The position numbers and the translations under genes were made by a program. This document shows, in pieces, positions 1 through 10,774 of a DNA stretch of 34,631 bases. The stretch is from Rhizobacter sp. Its GTDB lineage: Bacteria; Pseudomonadota; Gammaproteobacteria; Burkholderiales; Burkholderiaceae_C. The notes beneath the pieces were generated by a model. The model had not been told where the DNA came from. It searched no databases and saw only the letters and a list, made by a program, of their open reading frames with translations. Each line of letters begins with the position of its first letter. Position 1 is the stretch's first letter. The DNA lies in assembly GCA_017881025.1 (NCBI GenBank), contig JADGRJ010000014.1:1-34631 (forward strand), given 5' to 3'.

Positions 1-219
1 GTGGCCGGCGTTGACACACCACAGGCCCGCGACGGCGTCGAGCACCTGGCGGCCCTCCGGCGTCCAGTAGTGCATGTCCTTGGCCTTGGCGAGCAGTCGC
101 GGTGCGGTCTTGAACTGGCGGCTGGCCGTGAACGGCATCCAGTAGGCGTCGAGCTTGGCTGGCGGCGCGGTCGACGGCGTGGCGGCCGGCGCCGCGGCGG
201 GGTTGAGGTCCTTGTGCAT
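1..219 (-). CDS. omega-amino acid--pyruvate aminotransferase (beta-alanine--pyruvate transaminase-like), N-terminal part, truncated by window start
   Basis: Minus-strand reading from ATG at 219 gives MHKDLNPAAAPAATPSTAPPAKLDAYWMPFTASRQFKTAPRLLAKAKDMHYWTPEGRQVLDAVAGLWCVNAGH; the 'YWMPFTASRQFK...LDAVAGLWCVNAGH' pattern is typical of class III omega-aminotransferases. Not in the supplied ORF track because it runs off the edge. Confidence 0.85.
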   Translation of the reverse strand, partial: MHKDLNPAAAPAATPSTAPPAKLDAYWMPFTASRQFKTAPRLLAKAKDMHYWTPEGRQVLDAVAGLWCVNAGH

Positions 220-528
220 GTGCGTCTCCCGCGCTTGCTGGCCGGTGCGGACAGCGGAGGAAAACAGAGAGTCTAGAAGAACTGCGACGCCGCCGTCCTT
301 TCACATCGGAAAACGCGGATCTCGTCATGTGAGATGATTCCGTGCTGCAGTGCCGCAAAATTTCTCATGGTGGAGGATGTTCTCCTGCAATGTGAAACAC
401 TCTCACTAAGTCATTGTCAGTATTGATATTTCTCGTCGCTCATTCATTGCCGCAACCCTGATGAATCGCGCCGGCGATTGATTACGCTGCCGGTCAACGA
501 TTCGCCTTTTTCCCTTCAGGAGGACTTC

Positions 529-1827
<1,299 letters not shown>

Positions 1828-1845
1828 TCGCAGTCACGCGGCTCG

Positions 1846-1858
1846 GCCCCGAGGGGGC
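1846..1858. repeat. small GC-rich dyad GCCCC-GAG-GGGGC
   Basis: Perfect 5-bp inverted repeat just after aceA; resembles the GCCCCCCGAGGGGGC stem at 14878. Confidence 0.5.
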
Positions 1859-1875
1859 AGGCCCCTCTCTTGCTT

Positions 1876-1906
1876 CGCCCGACGGTTCCGTCGGGCGATT
1901 TTCTTT
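1876..1906 (+). terminator. Rho-independent terminator of aceA
   Basis: CGCCCGACGG-TT-CCGTCGGGCG perfect inverted repeat followed by ATTTTCTTTT. Confidence 0.85.
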
Positions 1907-2016
1907 TGGGACCTGTCGATGGGCTGGAATTCGGCCAATCGCCCCCACATGCACGGGTTGTGTCGGCGCGGCGGCGACCGGCGCGTTTCTCCGGCCGGTC
2001 CGGGCACCCAGAAAAA

Positions 2017-3549
2017 ATGACCGCTTTCTCCGATCGATTCTTCCGCTCGCTCCTGGCCGCGCTGATCCTCCTCGCCAGCGCATCGCTGGCCCAGGCGTTC
2101 GGCCTGGACGACGTCGGCGCGCGTGCCAGCAGCCTCGCCTCCCGGCCGTACAAGGCGCCGGCCGTGACCCTGCCGACGCAGTTGCGCGAGCTCGACTACG
2201 ACGCCTACCGCGACATCCGCTTCCGCCCCGAGAAGGCCCTCTGGCGCGCCGAGAAGCTGCCATTCGAGCTGATGTTCTTCCACCAGGGGCGCGCTGTCCC
2301 CGAGCCGGTGCGGATCAACATTGTCGAGCCGGCCGGCGAGCGGGTCGTCGCCTTCGACCCGGCCCTGTTCGACTACGGCAAGAACAAGTTCGAACCGCAG
2401 ACCTTGAGCGGCCTCGGATTCAACGGCCTTCGAGTCCACCACGCGATCAACAAGCCCGGCTATAAGGACGAGGTCGTCGTCTTCCAGGGCGCGAGCTACT
2501 TTCGCGCGCTCGGCAAGGGGCAGTCTTACGGCCTCTCGGCGCGCGGGCTCGCGGTCGACACCGCCGCTCCGGAAGGCGAGGAGTTCCCGCGCTTCGTCGA
2601 GTTCTGGATCGAACGGCCGCGCGCCAATGCCACCTCGCTGACGATCTATGCGCTGCTCGACTCGCGCCGCGTCGCCGGCGCCTACCGCTTCGTCCTGACG
2701 CCCGGGGTGGAGACGACGATGCAGGTGACGGCGCGGCTCTATCTGCGCGACAAGATCGGCAAGCTCGGCATCGCGCCGCTGACGAGCATGTTCAGCTTCG
2801 GCGAGAACCAGCCCGGCCGCGACGACTACCGCCCCGAGGTTCACGATTCCGACGGCCTGTCGATCCAGCTCGGCGACGGCGAATGGATCTGGCGCCCGCT
2901 CGTCAATCCGCGCCGACTCCTCGTGACTTCGTTCGGGACGAGCAACCCACGCGGCTTCGGCCTGATGCAGCGCGACCGCTCGCCGGCGAGCTACGAGGAC
3001 CCCGAGGCGCTCTACGAACGGCGACCGAGCGCATGGATCGAGCCGGTCGGCCACTGGGGTGCCGGCCGCATCGAGCTGGTGCAGATCCCGACACCCGACG
3101 AGACCAACGACAACATCGTCGCCTTCTGGGTGCCGCAGTCGCTGCCGTCACCCGGCAAGCCGCTCGACATCGCGTACAGGATCCACTGGCAGAGCGCGGG
3201 CACGACCCCCGCCGGCAAGGGCTGGGTCGTGCAGACGCGGCGCGGCCGCGGCTTCGGCAAGAAGGTCGATGGCGAGATCAACTACGTCGTCGACTTCGAC
3301 GGCCCGGCGCTGCGCTCGCTCGCGGCGTCGGCCGACGTCGAGCCGGTGATCTGGGTCGATGCCAACGCCGAGGTGCGCGAGCGCAACCTCTTCAAGAACC
3401 CGGTCAGCGGCGCCTGGCGCATGACCGTTCGCATCAAGCGCAACGACGCGGCCAAGCCGGTCGAGCTGCGCGGCTACCTGAAGCAACAGCAATCGACACT
3501 GACCGAGACATGGAGCTACATCCTTCCCGCCGAGGCCGACAGGCCATGA
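2017..3549 (+). CDS. opgG: glucan biosynthesis protein G (periplasmic, osmoregulated periplasmic glucan synthesis)
   Basis: Signal peptide MTAFSDRFFRSLLAALILLASASLAQA then FGLDDV...RPYKAP...LDYDAYRDIRFRPEKALW; MdoG/OpgG family pattern; in ORF 1870..3549. Confidence 0.93.
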   Translation: MTAFSDRFFRSLLAALILLASASLAQAFGLDDVGARASSLASRPYKAPAVTLPTQLRELDYDAYRDIRFRPEKALWRAEKLPFELMFFHQGRAVPEPVRINIVEPAGERVVAFDPALFDYGKNKFEPQTLSGLGFNGLRVHHAINKPGYKDEVVVFQGASYFRALGKGQSYGLSARGLAVDTAAPEGEEFPRFVEFWIERPRANATSLTIYALLDSRRVAGAYRFVLTPGVETTMQVTARLYLRDKIGKLGIAPLTSMFSFGENQPGRDDYRPEVHDSDGLSIQLGDGEWIWRPLVNPRRLLVTSFGTSNPRGFGLMQRDRSPASYEDPEALYERRPSAWIEPVGHWGAGRIELVQIPTPDETNDNIVAFWVPQSLPSPGKPLDIAYRIHWQSAGTTPAGKGWVVQTRRGRGFGKKVDGEINYVVDFDGPALRSLAASADVEPVIWVDANAEVRERNLFKNPVSGAWRMTVRIKRNDAAKPVELRGYLKQQQSTLTETWSYILPAEADRP

Positions 3550-5783
3550 CGATGCCGGTGGCGCACCCGCCGCTCCAGCGCAGCTCGATGCCGGCCGTGC
3601 CGTGGGCCGGCTCGCCGCTCGGCCGGCCACTGCGCCGCCTGCTCGGCCGTGGGCCGCGAGTTCCGAAACGGCGCGCCAGCGATGCGCGCCCGCTCATGCT
3701 GCGCAGGCTCGTGTTGCTCGTCCTCGTCCTCCTCGGCGCGTACGTCGGCACGCAGGCGATGGCCGAGGTGCTGCCCGAGCGCGGCGCGGCGCTGGCCGAG
3801 CGTGGCCTGCTCGTCCTCTTCGGCATCCTCTTCGCCTGGATCTCGGCCGGCTTCTGGACCGGCGTGATGGGCGCGGGCGTGCTTCTCTTCGGCCGCGGTG
3901 GCAGCCCGCTCATGCGCGGCCTCGCCAGCGAGCCGCTGCGGCCGCTCGATCCGGCGGCGCGAACGGCGATCGTGATGCCGATCTGCAACGAGCACGTTCC
4001 GACGGTCTTCGGCGGCCTCGCGGCGACGATCGACTCGCTGGTCGCGACCGGCGAATCGGAGAACTTCGACGTCTACGTGCTGAGCGACACGTCCGACACC
4101 GACATCCGCGCCGCCGAGCACGCGGCCTGGAGCGAGCTCGCCGGCCGCATCGCCGCCGACAGCTCCGGCGAGAGCCCGGCGTTGCAGGTCCACTACCGCT
4201 GGCGCCAGCAGCGCGTCAAGAGGAAGGCCGGCAACGTCGCCGACTTCTGCCGCCGCTGGGGTGACGCCTACCGCTACCTCGTCGTCCTCGACGCCGACAG
4301 CGTCATGACCGGCGAGTGCCTGACGACACTGGTGCGGATGATGGAAGCGCACCGCGACGCCGGCATCATCCAGACCGCGCCGCGCGCGGTCGGCCACGAG
4401 ACGCTGCACGGCCGCGTCCAGCAGTTCTCGGCGCGCGCCTACGGGCCGCTCTTCACCGCCGGCATGCGCTTCTGGCAGCTCGGCGAATCGCACTACTGGG
4501 GCCACAACGCGATCCTGCGCATGGCGCCGTTCATGGCCCACTGCGCGCTCGCGCCGCTGCCGGGCGACGGGCCGCTCTCGGGCGAGGTGATGTCGCACGA
4601 CTTCGTCGAGGCGGCGCTGATGCGCCGCGCCGGCTGGAAGGTCTGGGTCGCCGACGAGCTCGACGGCAGCTACGAGCAGGTGCCGCCGAACCTCCTCGCC
4701 GAGCTGCAGCGCGATCGCCGCTGGTGCCACGGCAACCTGCAGAACTCGCGACTGATGTTCGAGCCGCGCCTGCACGCGGTCCATCGCACGGCGTTCCTGA
4801 CCGGCGTCCTCGCCTATGCGTCGTCGCCGCTCTGGCTCGCGTTCCTCCTGCTGTCGACGCTGCTGTTCGCGCAGAACGCCGGCAACGATCCGACCTATTT
4901 CCCCGAGCCGTATCAGCTGTTCCCGGTCTGGCCGACCGCCAACGTCGCCCTGATGCTGACGCTGTTCGGCCTCACCGCCGTGCTGCTGCTCGCGCCGAAG
5001 GTGCTCGCGCTCGTCGCGTTGATCGAGTTTGTCCATTCGCTCCTGCTCGCGCCGGTGCGGATGCTCTTCCACAGCCAGTTCGTGCTCGCCGCGCTCACCG
5101 GCTGGCGCCTCGACTGGAAGTCGCCGCCGCGCGATGACGCCTCGACGTCATGGCGCGAAGCGGCCGCGCGCCACGGCGTCCACACCATCCTCGCGGTCGC
5201 CTGGATCACGGCGATCGTCGTCACCAGCGAGGCGTTCCCGTGGTGGCTGTCGCCGATCCTCGCCGGCCTGCTGTCGGCGATCCCGCTCTCGGTGTTGACG
5301 AGCCGGGTCAAGATCGGCCGCGCGCTGCGCCGCCGCGGCCTGATGCTGACACCGGAAGAGAGCCGCGAGCCGCGCGTCCTGCAGGAAGCACGCCGCGCCG
5401 GCGCGGCGGTCGCCGCCCGCCTCGCGACGCTGCGCGCCGCGGTCGCCGATCGCAGCGTCCAGCGGCGCGTCGTCGCCGCGCTGCCGGCGCGCCAGCCGCC
5501 GCGCGCCGCCAAGGCCGACGCCGAAGCGGGACGCATCGAGCGGGCGCTGCGCGACGGACCCGAGGCGCTCGTTGGCGACGACGGCTTGCGCCTTCTCTCG
5601 AGTCGTTCCGCGCTCGCCGTCCTGCACCGTGAAGTCATCGCCCGTCGAGCCCATCCCGATTGGTGGCGCGGGCAGGAGGACGTGGTGGCCGACCACGCGC
5701 CGACCTTGCCGATGGCGCAGTGGCCCGACGAGTCCGACGCCGCGAGCGGCTTGAATCGCGAGCCCGCAACCGAGCCGCTTTGA
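3546..5783 (+). CDS. opgH: glucans biosynthesis glucosyltransferase H
   Basis: ATGA overlap with opgG; multiple TMs and GT2 motifs (IVMPICNEHV, LDADSVMTGE, QRDRRWCHGNLQN) typical of MdoH/OpgH. Confidence 0.94.
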   Translation: MTMPVAHPPLQRSSMPAVPWAGSPLGRPLRRLLGRGPRVPKRRASDARPLMLRRLVLLVLVLLGAYVGTQAMAEVLPERGAALAERGLLVLFGILFAWISAGFWTGVMGAGVLLFGRGGSPLMRGLASEPLRPLDPAARTAIVMPICNEHVPTVFGGLAATIDSLVATGESENFDVYVLSDTSDTDIRAAEHAAWSELAGRIAADSSGESPALQVHYRWRQQRVKRKAGNVADFCRRWGDAYRYLVVLDADSVMTGECLTTLVRMMEAHRDAGIIQTAPRAVGHETLHGRVQQFSARAYGPLFTAGMRFWQLGESHYWGHNAILRMAPFMAHCALAPLPGDGPLSGEVMSHDFVEAALMRRAGWKVWVADELDGSYEQVPPNLLAELQRDRRWCHGNLQNSRLMFEPRLHAVHRTAFLTGVLAYASSPLWLAFLLLSTLLFAQNAGNDPTYFPEPYQLFPVWPTANVALMLTLFGLTAVLLLAPKVLALVALIEFVHSLLLAPVRMLFHSQFVLAALTGWRLDWKSPPRDDASTSWREAAARHGVHTILAVAWITAIVVTSEAFPWWLSPILAGLLSAIPLSVLTSRVKIGRALRRRGLMLTPEESREPRVLQEARRAGAAVAARLATLRAAVADRSVQRRVVAALPARQPPRAAKADAEAGRIERALRDGPEALVGDDGLRLLSSRSALAVLHREVIARRAHPDWWRGQEDVVADHAPTLPMAQWPDESDAASGLNREPATEPL

Positions 5784-5849
5784 CCCGTCGATCGCCTTTC
5801 GGGTAAGGTCGGCGCGCCGGGCGACGCGAGCGCGTCGCCGCTGCGCTGC

Positions 5850-6311
5850 ATGGCCGACGACATCGCGACCCTTCGCCGCATCCTGCGCACGAGCCGGACG
5901 ATCGCCGTCGTCGGTCTGTCGGCCGAATGGCACCGGCCGAGCTACTTCGCCGCCAAGTACATGCAGGAGCACGGCTACCGGATCATCCCGGTCAACCCGC
6001 GCTACACCGAGGTCCTCGGCGAGCGCTGCCACGCGTCGCTGGCGACGATCGACGTGCCGGTCGACATCGTCGACGTCTTCCGCCGCACCGAGGACGTGCT
6101 GCCGATCGCCGAGCAGGCGATCGCGATCGGCGCGAAGTGCCTGTGGCAGCAGATCGGCGTCAAGAACGAGGCGGCGGCCGCGCTCGCCGCCGGCGCCGGG
6201 CTCGACGTCGTCATGGACCGCTGCGTCAAGATCGAGCACGCGCGCCTGTTCGGCGGCCTCAACTGGGCCGGCGTCAACACCGGCGTGATCTCGGCGCGCC
6301 GACCCGTCTGA
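5850..6311 (+). CDS. CoA-binding protein (YccU-like, Rossmann fold)
   Basis: MADDIATLRRILRTSRTIAVVGLSAEWHRPSYFAAKYMQEHGYRIIPVNPRY; matches the small CoA_binding family. Confidence 0.88.
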   Translation: MADDIATLRRILRTSRTIAVVGLSAEWHRPSYFAAKYMQEHGYRIIPVNPRYTEVLGERCHASLATIDVPVDIVDVFRRTEDVLPIAEQAIAIGAKCLWQQIGVKNEAAAALAAGAGLDVVMDRCVKIEHARLFGGLNWAGVNTGVISARRPV

Positions 6312-6344
6312 ACGACGGCACTCACCGACCGAACGAAGCTCGTC

Positions 6345-7646
6345 ATGCCCGACCACCGCTTCCAGCCCGAGACGCTCGCGATCCACGCCGGCCAGATCCC
6401 CGACGCCGCGACCGGAGCGCGCGCGTTGCCGATCTACCAGACGACGAGCTTCGTCTTCGACAGCGCCGACCACGCCGCGAGCCTGTTCAACCTGCAGACC
6501 TTCGGCAACGTCTACTCGCGCCTGTCCAACCCGACCGTCGCCGTCCTCGAGGAGCGCGTCGCCGCGCTCGAGGGCGGCCGCGCCGCGCTGGCGTCAGCGA
6601 GCGGCATGGCGGCCGAGGCGATGGCGCTCTTGACGCTGCTGCAGCAGGGCGACCACGTCGTCGCGGCCGGCGCGCTCTACGGCGGCAGCGTCAGCATGCT
6701 CGCCGTCAATCTGGCCAGGCTCGGCATCGAGACGACCTTCGTCGACGCGAGGTCGATCGACGCCTTCGCCGCGGCGATGCGGCCGACGACGCGCGCCGTC
6801 TTCGCCGAAAGCCTCGGCAACCCGAGCCTGCAGGTGCTCGACATTGCCGCCGTCGCCGCAGTCGCGCACGGGCACGGGGTGCCGCTCGTCGTCGACAACA
6901 CGGTGCCGTCGCCGTTCCTGTGCAACCCGATCCGTTTCGGCGCCGACATCGTCGTCCATTCGGCGACCAAGTACCTCGGCGGCCACGGCACGACGCTCGC
7001 CGGCGTGATGGTCGAAAGCGGCCGCTTCCCGTGGGACAACGGCAAGTTCCCGGGGATGACCGAGCCGTCGAAGGGCTACCACGGCGTCAGGTTCTTCGAG
7101 ACCTTCGGCGACTTCGGCTTCACGATGCGCGCGCGCATGGAGACGCTGCGCGTCTACGGTGCCGCCCTCGCGCCGACGAGCGCCTGGCAGATCTTGCAAG
7201 GCATCGAGACGCTGCCGCTGCGCATGGAGCGCCATTGCGCCAACGCCCTCGCGGTCGCGCGCTTCCTCGAGGCGCATCCGCGCGTCGGCTGGGTCAACTA
7301 CCCGGGCCTGCGCGAGCATGCGGATCACGCGCTCGTCGCCAGGCAGATGCGAACGGTGGGCGAGACGCCGGGCGCATCGGGCCTGCTCGCGTTCGGCGTC
7401 AAGGGCGGCCTCGCCGCCGGCGTCCGCTTCATCGAGGCGGCGCAGCTCATGAGCCACCTCGCCAACATCGGCGACACGCGAACCCTCGTCATCCATCCGG
7501 CGTCGACGACGCATCGCCAGCTCGACGAGGCGCAACAGCTCGCGGCCGGCGTGGCGCAGGACATGGTGCGGATCTCGGTCGGCCTCGAGCACGTCGACGA
7601 CATCCTCTGGGACATCGACCAGGCGCTCGCCGCCGTGGCTGCCTAG
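6345..7646 (+). CDS. O-acetylhomoserine aminocarboxypropyltransferase / sulfhydrylase (Cys/Met metabolism PLP enzyme)
   Basis: FQPETLAIHAGQIPDAATGARALPIYQTTSFVFDSADHAASLFNLQTFGNVYSRLSNPT; PLP lysine motif VHSATKYLGGHGTTLAGV. Confidence 0.92.
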   Translation: MPDHRFQPETLAIHAGQIPDAATGARALPIYQTTSFVFDSADHAASLFNLQTFGNVYSRLSNPTVAVLEERVAALEGGRAALASASGMAAEAMALLTLLQQGDHVVAAGALYGGSVSMLAVNLARLGIETTFVDARSIDAFAAAMRPTTRAVFAESLGNPSLQVLDIAAVAAVAHGHGVPLVVDNTVPSPFLCNPIRFGADIVVHSATKYLGGHGTTLAGVMVESGRFPWDNGKFPGMTEPSKGYHGVRFFETFGDFGFTMRARMETLRVYGAALAPTSAWQILQGIETLPLRMERHCANALAVARFLEAHPRVGWVNYPGLREHADHALVARQMRTVGETPGASGLLAFGVKGGLAAGVRFIEAAQLMSHLANIGDTRTLVIHPASTTHRQLDEAQQLAAGVAQDMVRISVGLEHVDDILWDIDQALAAVAA

Positions 7647-7664
7647 CTTCTCCGCAGCGAACCG

Positions 7665-9080
7665 ATGTCGCCCCCACCGAGCTCCGTTCCGGCGCCGGTG
7701 GCGATCGCGCCGCAGCGCGAGGACAGGCGCCTCAAGGCGCTCGGTCTCGTCCTGCTCGCCGCCGGCGGTGCCTGCCTGGCCTGGCTCTCGAACCATCTGA
7801 GCGTTGAGTGGCCGGTCTCGCCGGCGCGTTTCGCCGTGTTCGCGGCGATCTGCGTGATGGCGGCGAACCTGCTCGCGGTCGGCCTCCTCGTCCTTGCCGC
7901 CGGTTGCGGCAAGACCCACTCGGCGAGCGCGCCGGGCCGCCGTCGCGCTGCCGTACTGCTGCGCATCGTCCTCGCCAACGTGCTCGCGCCCGCTGTGCTG
8001 TTCACGATCATCAGCCAGGATCCCGAGCTCGCTGCCGAGGCCGAGCGGCAAGGCTGGGACGCGTGGGTGGCGGGCATTTCGGCCGCACTGCTCGTGATCG
8101 GGTGGCGCCTGTGGCGGCGCAGCCGGCAGTACGGCGCGCTCGGCGCCGACGAGGCGATGGCGCGCGACCGGCGCGCGCCTGTGCTCTATCTGCGCTCTTT
8201 CGTCGACGATGGCGAGGCGGTCATCGACGGCAGCGTCTCGGCGCTGGTCCGGCGCGGCACGAAGATCTTCGCTCCCGTCACTCCCGAGCAGGAGATGGCG
8301 GAGATCCTCGCCCACGTCGGCCCCGTGGTGGCGATCGGCAAGCCCGGCGAGCCGTTGCCCGAGCTCGGCGCGGCGCGGCTCTACGTCTCCGACGACCAAT
8401 GGCAAGCCAAGGTCATCGAGCTGATGGACAAGGCCGCGCTGGTCGTGATCCGGCTCGGCGCTTCGCCCGGGCTGCTCTGGGAAATCGAGCAGTCGCTCGA
8501 AAGGCTGCCGCGGCGGCGGATCATCTTCGCCGTCCTCGGCAGCGCGGCGCTCGCGCCCGCGCTCGCGGCACGCCTGGCCGCCGTTCTCGGCCCGACGTTC
8601 GAGCTCGTGCTGCCGCAGCCGGCCCCGGTCGGCTGGCTGGCCGCGCTGTACCGGGACCCGCGTCGTCGCATCGGCGGCTTCGTCTGCTTCGCCGCCGACG
8701 CCACCGCATGCGCCGTTCCGGTTCAACTCTGGCCCATGCACTGGCAGGACGTGCCTTATCTGGTGATGGCGCGACCTTCGGCCGCGCCGCTGCGTCGCGC
8801 CTTGCGCGAGGTCTTCGCCCGGCTCGAGCTGCCCGGCTCCGACAGCGCCGGCCGCTCCCGCGCGGTCGCCGCGCTTCTGGCGGTCTTCTTCGGCTGGTCC
8901 GGGGCGCACTGGTTCTATCTCGGCCGGCGCCGCCTGGGCGTGATCTACATCCTGACGATCCCGCTCCTGTTCGCGCCGCTCTTCCTCGGTTTCTGGGACG
9001 CCTTTCGTTTCATCTGGATCGATCGCGCCGAGTTCGACTCGCGTTTCTCCGCCCTCGGCAGCACCTCGCCCGGCGCGTAA
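7665..9080 (+). CDS. multi-TM membrane protein with a cytosolic TIR-like/Rossmann-like domain and C-terminal TM2 domain; function unknown
   Basis: N-terminal hydrophobic helices, central 'RRAPVLYLRSFVDDGE...GPVVAIGKPGEPLPELGAARLYVSDDQWQAKVIELMDKAALVVIRLGASPGLLWEIEQSLE', C-terminal 'LLAVFFGWSGAHWFYLGRRRLGVIYILTIPLLF' resembling TM2. Confidence 0.75.
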   Translation: MSPPPSSVPAPVAIAPQREDRRLKALGLVLLAAGGACLAWLSNHLSVEWPVSPARFAVFAAICVMAANLLAVGLLVLAAGCGKTHSASAPGRRRAAVLLRIVLANVLAPAVLFTIISQDPELAAEAERQGWDAWVAGISAALLVIGWRLWRRSRQYGALGADEAMARDRRAPVLYLRSFVDDGEAVIDGSVSALVRRGTKIFAPVTPEQEMAEILAHVGPVVAIGKPGEPLPELGAARLYVSDDQWQAKVIELMDKAALVVIRLGASPGLLWEIEQSLERLPRRRIIFAVLGSAALAPALAARLAAVLGPTFELVLPQPAPVGWLAALYRDPRRRIGGFVCFAADATACAVPVQLWPMHWQDVPYLVMARPSAAPLRRALREVFARLELPGSDSAGRSRAVAALLAVFFGWSGAHWFYLGRRRLGVIYILTIPLLFAPLFLGFWDAFRFIWIDRAEFDSRFSALGSTSPGA

Positions 9081-9107
9081 CATGGCCGCGAGGCAGGACG
9101 GACGGTC

Positions 9108-10754
9108 ATGAATCCATACGAGCAGGGGCTGGGCAAGACCGGCGCGAACTTCGTGGCGCTGTCGCCGACCAGCTTCGTCGAGCGCAGCGCCGAGGTGTTC
9201 GGCGACCTCGAGGCGGTAGTCCATGGCCGGCGCCGCTACACCTGGCGCGAGACGCGCGACCGCGCGGCGCGGCTCGCCGCCGCCTTGCGCTCGTTCGGCG
9301 TCGGTCGTGGCACGACCGTGAGCGCGATGCTCCACAACACGCCCGAGATGGTCGAGGCGCACTACGCGGTGCCGGCGTTGAACGCCGTTCTCAACACGCT
9401 CAACACGCGCCTCGACGCGGCGCTCATCGCCTGGCAGCTCGACCACTGCGAGTGCGCGGTGCTGATCACCGACCGCGAGCTCGTGCCGACCGTCGGCCCG
9501 GCGCTGCGCATCCTGGCCGAGACGCATGGCCGAAGGCCTGTCGTCATCGACGTCTGCGACAGCGAATACGCCGGCGCCGGCGATCGTCTCGGCGCGCACG
9601 AGTACGAGGCGCTGCTCGCGGCGAGCGATCCGCTGCCGGCGCTCGGGGGTCCGGCCGACGAGTGGGACGCGATCGCGGTCTCGTACACGTCGGGAACGAC
9701 GGGCGACCCGAAGGGCGTCGTCACCCACCACCGGGGCGCCTACCTGAACGCGGTGTGCAACGCGGCGACCTGGACCATGCCGCACTTCCCGCGCTATCTC
9801 TGGACGCTGCCGATGTTCCACTGCAACGGCTGGTGCTTCCCGTGGACGGTGGCGCTGCTCGGCGGCACGCACATCTGCCTGCGCCGGGTCGACGCGGCGT
9901 CGATCCTGGCGGCGATGCGCGATGAGCGCGTCGACCACTACTGCGCCGCGCCGATCGTCCACAGTCTGTTGATCGGCGCGCCGGAGGCGTCGCGCGCTGG
10001 CATCACGCAGAAGGTGAGGGCGATGGTCGCGGGCGCGGCGCCGCCGGCGTCGATGATCGAGGGCATGGCGCGGATCGGCTTCGACATCACCCATGTCTAC
10101 GGTCTGACCGAGGTCTATGGCCCGGCGGCGGTGGCGGTGAAGCGGCAGTCGTGGCAGGACGAGGCGCTCTCCGAGCAGACCCGGCTGAACGGCCGCCAGG
10201 GCGTTCGCTATGTGCTCCAGGAGGCGATGACGGTGCGCGACCCGGTGACGCTCGCCGAGGTGCCTGCCGACGGCCAGACGATGGGCGAGATCATGTTCCG
10301 CGGCAACATCGTCATGAAGGGCTACCTGAAGAACGCGAAGGCGACCGCCGAGTCGTTCGCGGGCGGCTGGTTCCACACCGGCGACCTTGCCGTGCTCGAG
10401 GCCGACCGCTACGTCAAGATCAAGGACCGCAGCAAGGACGTCATTATCTCGGGCGGCGAGAACATCAGCTCGATCGAGGTCGAGGACGCGCTCTACCGCC
10501 ACCCCGACGTCCTGGCCTGCGCGGTGGTCGCCCGGCCCGATGCGAAGTGGGGCGAGACGCCGCTCGCCTTCGTCGAGCTGAAGGAAGGCGCCGGCGTCAC
10601 CGCGGCCGAGCTGGTCGCGCACTGCCGCCAGCTCCTCGCCGGCTACAAGGTGCCGCGCGAGATCCGCTTCGAGCCGATCCCGAAGACGTCGACCGGCAAG
10701 ATCCAGAAGTTCCAGCTGCGCCAGCGTGCCCGCTCGGCGGCGGCGTTCGAATAG
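9108..10754 (+). CDS. acyl-CoA synthetase / AMP-dependent ligase
   Basis: AMP-binding motif SYTSGTTGDPKGVVTHHRG; HTGDLAVLEADRYVKIKDRSKDVIISGGENISSIEVEDALYRHPDV; C-terminal PKTSTGKIQKFQLR. Confidence 0.95.
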   Translation: MNPYEQGLGKTGANFVALSPTSFVERSAEVFGDLEAVVHGRRRYTWRETRDRAARLAAALRSFGVGRGTTVSAMLHNTPEMVEAHYAVPALNAVLNTLNTRLDAALIAWQLDHCECAVLITDRELVPTVGPALRILAETHGRRPVVIDVCDSEYAGAGDRLGAHEYEALLAASDPLPALGGPADEWDAIAVSYTSGTTGDPKGVVTHHRGAYLNAVCNAATWTMPHFPRYLWTLPMFHCNGWCFPWTVALLGGTHICLRRVDAASILAAMRDERVDHYCAAPIVHSLLIGAPEASRAGITQKVRAMVAGAAPPASMIEGMARIGFDITHVYGLTEVYGPAAVAVKRQSWQDEALSEQTRLNGRQGVRYVLQEAMTVRDPVTLAEVPADGQTMGEIMFRGNIVMKGYLKNAKATAESFAGGWFHTGDLAVLEADRYVKIKDRSKDVIISGGENISSIEVEDALYRHPDVLACAVVARPDAKWGETPLAFVELKEGAGVTAAELVAHCRQLLAGYKVPREIRFEPIPKTSTGKIQKFQLRQRARSAAAFE

Positions 10755-10774
10755 ACGATGTACGGGGGTCTGCC

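Noticed and set aside
391-407. CRP-like site TGTGA...TCACT upstream of aceA
   Set aside because: Spacer is 7 nt rather than the 6 nt of the CRP consensus and the second half-site is imperfect.
3516-5072. 518-aa minus-strand ORF opposite opgH
   Set aside because: Antisense artefact; opgH is unambiguous in the other strand.
6312-6344. Possible SAM-type riboswitch before the O-acetylhomoserine sulfhydrylase gene
   Set aside because: The intergenic gap is only 33 nt, too short for a riboswitch.
6594-10622. 1342-aa minus-strand ORF
   Set aside because: Lies antisense to three well-supported genes (metabolic enzyme, TM2 protein, acyl-CoA ligase); composition is Arg/Asp/Glu/His/Val-rich as expected from the complement of high-GC codon usage.
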